From Torreya grandis (Eukaryota; Streptophyta; Pinopsida; Cupressales; Taxaceae), in assembly GCA_037957365.1 (NCBI GenBank), contig JARHVA010001737.1, forward strand, positions 762,001-826,000: a DNA stretch of 64,000 nt, in the 5' to 3' direction. A program made the translations under genes and the position numbers. Below the pieces are notes generated by a model. That model saw only the letters and a program-made list of their open reading frames with translations. It was not told where the DNA came from and made no database searches. Below are positions 58,409 to 64,000 of the stretch, in pieces (the first letter of the stretch is position 1; each line of letters begins with the position of its first letter).

Positions 58409-61400
58409 TCTAATATAATGTAATAGGGTGATTCATAGTTAATTATATGTGATTTTATGTAATTTTAGCCTTGGTCATGGTCTAATTAGTCTTTGTGTCA
58501 TTTTGAGTCACTTAGAGGTCATAAATGAGCATTAAATGCAAGTGGTATAGTTTTTGGTTATCTTAATATGTTCAAAAATCCTCCTCAATGTCCAATATGT
58601 TAGTTTTTAACTAAAAATGTTTAGGTGAAAACTAAAAACCTAGAAAATAGGTGCAAAAAGGGGAGTTTGAAAGGGTGTACAGCCTATGAGAGAGAATGAA
58701 ACATGGGATAATATTTTGGGATGGATATTTAACTTCATAAAACTCTTTTACACACTTTACATGCTTTTTAAGTGCCAAAATTAAGCTAAAACCATTCTAC
58801 TCCTCTATCACTCCACCATGCACATGAAATTGGTCAACAAATTTTTGGTTGGTACAGCCAGTAGGAGAAATTCTAGATAAAATGCCTTTGGGAGGTGATA
58901 TTAAAATTGGTTAGATTAAATTTCATGCTTATATTTCAAGTAATATTCACATATACTTTGTGAATCATCTCTAACAATTTGACTATGTTTTTTTCTTACT
59001 ATTTTCCACACCCTATAGGTTTTACTCTTGTTTGAGTTGGTTCATAAAACTCAGTTATTAAATTTGCTTTTAGATTATTTTTAATCTCCCCTCTCATGAT
59101 TCCCATGCTTATTTTCATGTTTGGAAATGATTTCATGAGTTAAAAAACTCAAGTTATAGGAAAGTGTCACCATGGAAGGTCTCAATCAAGTTTCACTACT
59201 TGCAGAAGGTTTGGTTCTCTACAAGAGTTTCATGTAAATGGGATATCATGTGCTCTATGTTTCCATGTCATAACAACCACTTCCTTTCCATGTTTTTTCT
59301 TACAACACTGTCCTTTGATTCAAACACATAGTCATATGAAAATACATGCAGCGTTTTGCTCGTTTCCAAATGCACTCATGGTGTCTTAAGAGTGAAAACA
59401 TCAATATAAGGTAATGAAGTGTTCAAATATTTTATATACCTTTTCATAAGAATTAAAAATCAAGCTAAACCCATCTAAGTGATACAAGAAGGACTGTGAT
59501 AGTTCCCCATATATGCATGGTCATAAACTATTAGCATGCACCTACAAGTGCTGATAAGGAGATTGACCATGTGTGTTTGAAGCTTTCAATATGGTTTGAC
59601 TCCCCATGAGGTGGATAAGTTTCATTTTAGTAATTCATTAAAATATTGAGTTAGTAATATCAATATATATCATATGCATATCCTACATTCTTCCATCTTT
59701 GCCTATTTATTACTGTATATACATATGTAGACTCTCACTAAGACTTAAGGTGGTTATATAAAGATGTTTTAACATGTTTCAAGTTCTCCATTAGGTTGGA
59801 ATAATATTAAAATATATTTGGAATCAAGTATGAATTCATTTACCATGATTGCTACCCACAGTCTTGCTCACTGCCTATAGACATGTAAATGCACACCTAT
59901 AGGTGGCTTGCGTAGGGGTCTAAGAATGTGATTTGGAGGTGTATGGCATGTCTTGAGAGCCCCATGAGGGTTGTAGAGGTCAATGATATCTTTATATTCA
60001 TGAATGTATCAATATATTGTTAGGCAAGGTTAGGAGTTACTTCAAGAGGTGATGACTTTGAACTCAAGGATAAAATCCCTATAACACAAAAATAGAATAC
60101 CCAACACTTTTGGGGTGAATGTATGGTGATGTCATATTGAGTTTTGATCACTCCAAAGTTATCCATCTTTTATCCCCCACATATGAAAAGATCCATGAAA
60201 AATTATTAGGTTTCATGATTAGTTTAAATTAGCTTTTGGAGGGCTTCAATATGTATATTTGTTCACTAAGGATTAACAGTGATACCTATAGGTTTGGAAC
60301 TTCAAGTGCCCTTCACACAAAAATTTATAATGAAATGGAATTTATCACCATGACAAATGGTTCTATGAAGTTAAATAGCTTATGTGTGTTTCAAATAATA
60401 TAAATTAATATGGAACACTAGGTTTTTGGCCGAATATGCATCCCTACATGTGTACCTTGGTCCAAAAAGGCCACCTATAGCTGACTATAGGTATACACAG
60501 CCTCATCATACAAACACAAACATGGGAAACAATTGAATAAAGACACATATATGTTGAAAATACTTCTCAAATTTCATAAATGAATAATGGACTATCTGTT
60601 TCATGTTTCAAGGATGATGCCCACCTACAGGACCCCTGCACAGTCAATTATAGCTAACTGTGATGGGCAAAGACCAAGAAATTTAGGGTTATTTATGTTG
60701 GCATATCCCAAACTTGAGATCAATAGGTCAAAATAATTTCCAAATGACCTTGGAAATATTAAATAAGGCTTATAAATTGTTTTCAAAGCCTAGGCCATAT
60801 AAGGTCACCTCTAGGTGCCTCTTCCAAACACACATACATAGTCAACAGTCTAGTCAAGTTGAAAGGCAAGGCATGAGTGAGGAGTTTAGAAAATTTTATA
60901 TGGTAAATAGGATGTAACCACCTTCACGGTGATTTTTGACACTCTAAAATACTACCACAACATGTTAGTAATGTATAATAAGATCTCTAACCAAGAAACC
61001 TATAGTCAGTATATAGGACCCTACACACAATCCACTTTCCCAAGGGTTTGTCTTAGGTTTTAAAGAAGTTAAATGATATAATTATGTGATCAAAGATTTA
61101 AATTATTCACAAACCATCTCCATCACTTGGATAAGCTTCTCCAATATCCACCTTATCTTATAAAATATGGTAAGTACCCTTTATTTTGTCTCTAACAGAG
61201 GGCACTCCCTTTGTATGCAAACTGGTAGGTTTTGAATAAATAGGATGATAATGTGGATTAAGGGTTGGTGAGACATTTAAATAATATTTTAAATATTGGG
61301 TCACATAAGTTAAAACATTACAAACCATCTATATATACTTAAAACACATCATAGTGGTTCAAAATCACCAAGAGGTAGGCAGACCTTCTTAGCCTAGTTT

Positions 61401-62600
61401 AGGCCTAAAGCCCAAGTGAGGGGTCAGTAACATTTTATGTATTAGATGAGAATTATAATCCATGGAGACATGTTTTTATGTATATATAATGTATTTTTAA
61501 GCTATGATAATTTAATTTAAACCATAATAAATCCATTTTTGGGCTTAAAACTACATTAGACCTATGTAAAATGAAAAACCAAGCTCGATAGGGTAACTTT
61601 GAATTATTGCACCTATAATGATACTTTTAATGGGAGATAAGAGAGCTAGGACATGTTACATAGGGTCATGGTTAAGAATTTTATGTAATTGGTTCTTGAT
61701 TTCAACATCATAACTCTATGAACAAAGGTTAAGAGTGAAAAGAGCCTAAAACCCTCTAAAAACCTTATAAATAACTTGATTTGCAAAAAAGGAATGATAT
61801 GAATCCTAATGGACCAAAATTTCATGGTAAGTGGTTTGAGGTTGTTTAGGTCTCACTAAGGCTTCTCCCCATCAACTTAAGTGTTGCCCTACTTGTACGG
61901 ATAGGGGAAATAAGGTTTTCTTGACTATTTTTCATGTTTTACAGGTTATATAAGGTTTCAAGAGATGCAAAAAACTTTGAGAGAGATATTGGAACTTAAT
62001 ATAAATCACTATGATCATTTCAATCTTCATTAAAACTCCTATATGTTTTCTACAAGTAGATTCATCTCAGTCAGTCAAAATTGGCATAGTGAGCAAGTTA
62101 GTGGGAAAGTGAAAACTCTAAGTGTGAGTCCATTTATGATATACCTAATGAATCTAATGCCATAGTAGGTATTTAAATGTGTCATTCACTCCTATGTATG
62201 CATTTTCATGCAAAATAGAGTCCAAATTTGAGGCCAAGTGTGAGGGGTGAGTGAAAGAAGACCTATTTGGATTGTAGGCAATGATAGCTCATCTACAAAA
62301 GAATCTTAATGATTAAGGGTGCAAAAAATGCATGTTTAATCATGTCTATAACCCCTCCCTATTAATTAAATCATGATATCTATCCTTATTAAGTTTTGGT
62401 GCGTTTTAAGAGGTCCAAATGATGGAGGTAGTTTTTTTAGCAAACAATGAGGAGTCATATGCCACATTTTAGTAGTTTCATGCATTTGAGGACCATTTAT
62501 CCTAGAAAACCTTGTATTATATATCTCACACTCATTATCCTACATTTATAACTCATTTTATTATAATGACACATGTCCTAGTGACTCTTGGACATTATTC
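58409..62600. other. No recognised gene; probable long gypsy LTR
   Basis: No coding motif on either strand. CCTATAGG-type palindromes recur (59021, 59901-59912 as CACCTATAGGTG, 60285, 60490, 61001), so I read much of this as LTR of the gypsy element whose gag begins at 63710. The partner LTR is outside the window. Confidence 0.4.
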
Positions 62601-62605
62601 TCTTG

Positions 62606-62649
62606 TATGTATGTATATATATATATATGTATGTATGTATATATATATG

Positions 62650-62712
<63 letters not shown>

Positions 62713-62850
62713 GTGTAGATATATATGTGTAGATATATATGTATATGTATATATGTATATGTATATATGTATGTATGTATATATATATATGTATGTATAT
62801 GTCTATACATATGTACATGTATGTACACATCTATATACATACATATATTC
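62606..62850. repeat. (TA)n/(TATG)n microsatellite
   Basis: Mixed TATG, TA and TGTATA units. It produces spurious Tyr/Ile-rich frames on both strands. Confidence 0.97.
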
Positions 62851-63543
62851 TCCTCTCTCTCAAATTTTATAAGTAGTGGCCATTTGGGCTCTAATAGACT
62901 AATACCACACCACGTATGGCAAATCCCAATTGGAATGACATTGTATTTTTCCTTTGAAAATTAATTGAAGTTTGGTTTTGAGTTAATTAACTTTTTACTA
63001 AGTTTTCAAAGTGATGTATGGTGGAGTTAGTGATAATTATCTATCCTTGCTTGCCTTATCCTTTCATGTTTATGCAAGAGTTCCTATACTAATAGGTCAT
63101 ATAAAGTGTCATCAAGTATTTTATTCTCTTTTAAATTTTACTATTTTTCTTAAAGTGTGCATTATGTCTCTAGTTTATTTACCTTGTGTTGTTTTCATGC
63201 ACATCATCTCTATATTGAAACACTCATGATAGAAACTTCTAAGACTTAGAAGCTAGTTTATATGCCTTGTTTCATTATGATATCAGTATTATGGTCATGT
63301 GTAAATAATCTTGGTGTATCACCCCCTTATAATATGTTTATTTCATGTAAACTTATAGCTCTTTTCCTACAAGCAAGCACTAGTTTAGGTGATAATCATT
63401 TCAAGATACATTCAAAAGCAAACCCTTAAATCTAGAGGTCTTCTTCTACCTATAGGTACACCCACATACCTAAAATTATTCCCAAATTTGGAAGAGGATT
63501 GAACACCCTCTTCTAGGGTATAATATTTGGTGACAACATTTTT
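62851..63543 (+). other. No recognised gene; probable LTR 3' end
   Basis: Ends just before the primer-site region. Frame 63011-63229 has no recognised domain. Confidence 0.4.
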
Positions 63544-63545
63544 GG

Positions 63546-63577
63546 CATGCCCGATGGGACCTATTGTCTTCAATACA
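63546..63577 (+). other. Gypsy primer-binding region
   Basis: ATTTTTGGCATGCCCGATGG follows GGTGACAAC. Many plant gypsy leaders have TTTGGCRCGCCCGGTGGGAC here. It marks the inner end of a 5' LTR and the start of a plus-strand gypsy interior. Confidence 0.6.
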
Positions 63578-63709
63578 AAAGGTCAAGGTGAATGTTGGTC
63601 TTGAAAACATCAACTATAAAATAAGTGTGATAATCATCATTTGGCAACTCATTCAAGATAAAATCTGGTTCAAGGCCATTGTTTTGTCATAAACTTGTTC
63701 TCATAATCC

Positions 63710-64000
63710 ATGGTTATTATTATTTTATTATCTATTAGAGTGTTCAACCCCATTAATCCACCTATTCAGCTTGAACTTCCTCTTGAAGTTCAATACCCTC
63801 ATCCTAATCTTCCTTTTGAAGGCCAAGAAGATTTTTCTAGCCAAGAAAGTGAAGAGGTGGAAGAAATTGAATATCTTGAAGAAAATATGGAGAGGCTTCA
63901 TGCCTTTCCTACCTTTAATACTAAAAATATAATTCACCTTCAAGCATATGATTCCATTCCTCCTAATGCCACAAATAGTATGCCCACTTTCAATGGTGAG
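63710..64000 (+). CDS. Gypsy gag N-terminus, open to the window end
   Basis: From ATG at 63710 the frame is open for at least 97 codons and leaves the window. It is proline- and glutamate-rich (QLELPLEVQYPH, QESEEVEEIEYLEE) and ends NSMPTFNGE, the words that open the capsid domain in plant gypsy gag (PxFNGExDPxxHL). It lies about 130 bp after the primer region, the expected distance. Lack of stops over this length contrasts with the other gag relics here, so the element may be younger; only the start is visible. The minus-strand frame over it (63728-63943) is a shadow. Confidence 0.6.
   Translation, partial: MVIIILLSIRVFNPINPPIQLELPLEVQYPHPNLPFEGQEDFSSQESEEVEEIEYLEENMERLHAFPTFNTKNIIHLQAYDSIPPNATNSMPTFNGE

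Noticed and set aside
62512..62964. Overlapping Tyr/Ile-rich frames
   Set aside because: Pure translation of the TA/TATG microsatellite on both strands.

Overview
The window looks like repeat-filled intergenic DNA from a large-genome seed plant. Ty1/copia elements use the plant-typical initiator-tRNA-Met primer site (TGGTATCAGAGC), several Ty3/gypsy families have LTRs of 1 to 3.6 kb, and there are Helitron and LINE relics. The DNA is very AT-rich and poor in CG except inside the youngest insertions, as expected from long-term deamination of methylated cytosine. A gymnosperm or other giant-genome plant is plausible, but the sequence does not fix the species. I see no intact host gene, no tRNA or rRNA gene and no CRISPR array. 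Nearly all short reading frames are frames of dead transposons, or chance frames over (TA)n.

Layout. 1-5569: minus-strand copia relic with gag, primer site and 5' LTR. 5570-12415: non-coding DNA with a TTAGGG-rich minisatellite (6655-7220), a perfect hairpin (7620-7683), small tandem repeats and a decayed gypsy gag (8440-8960). 12416-30971: a Helitron complex. An upstream copy of the Helitron tail (12416-14226) is followed by a Helitron running to 30971, with Rep and helicase relics at 25009-28560. This Helitron is split by gypsy element B (14750-24179, target duplication GGTTT). 31400-31960: L1-like LINE relic. 33764-38370: element A, a structurally complete non-autonomous gypsy element with gag and protease only, on the minus strand, target duplication GTATG. 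39010-40060: unidentified decayed frame with coiled-coil character. 44520-48086: minus-strand gypsy protease, reverse transcriptase, RNase H and integrase relic. 48092-58214: gypsy-type element C, inserted into that relic. It is itself interrupted by copia element D (49932-54300, target duplication AGTCT). 58215-64000: mostly non-coding, probably a long gypsy LTR, then a primer-site region (63546-63577) and the first codons of a gag frame running off the window.

No host pathway is encoded. The main interest is in structure and regulation. LTRs of unrelated elements carry arrays of ACGT-type palindromes: a G-box-like palindrome in B, and a five-copy CCGACGTCGG module with the same 114-bp span in A and D. 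Element D has an LTR that has swallowed an old primer-binding site. Element A keeps one reading frame broken by eleven stops, all TAG or TGA.
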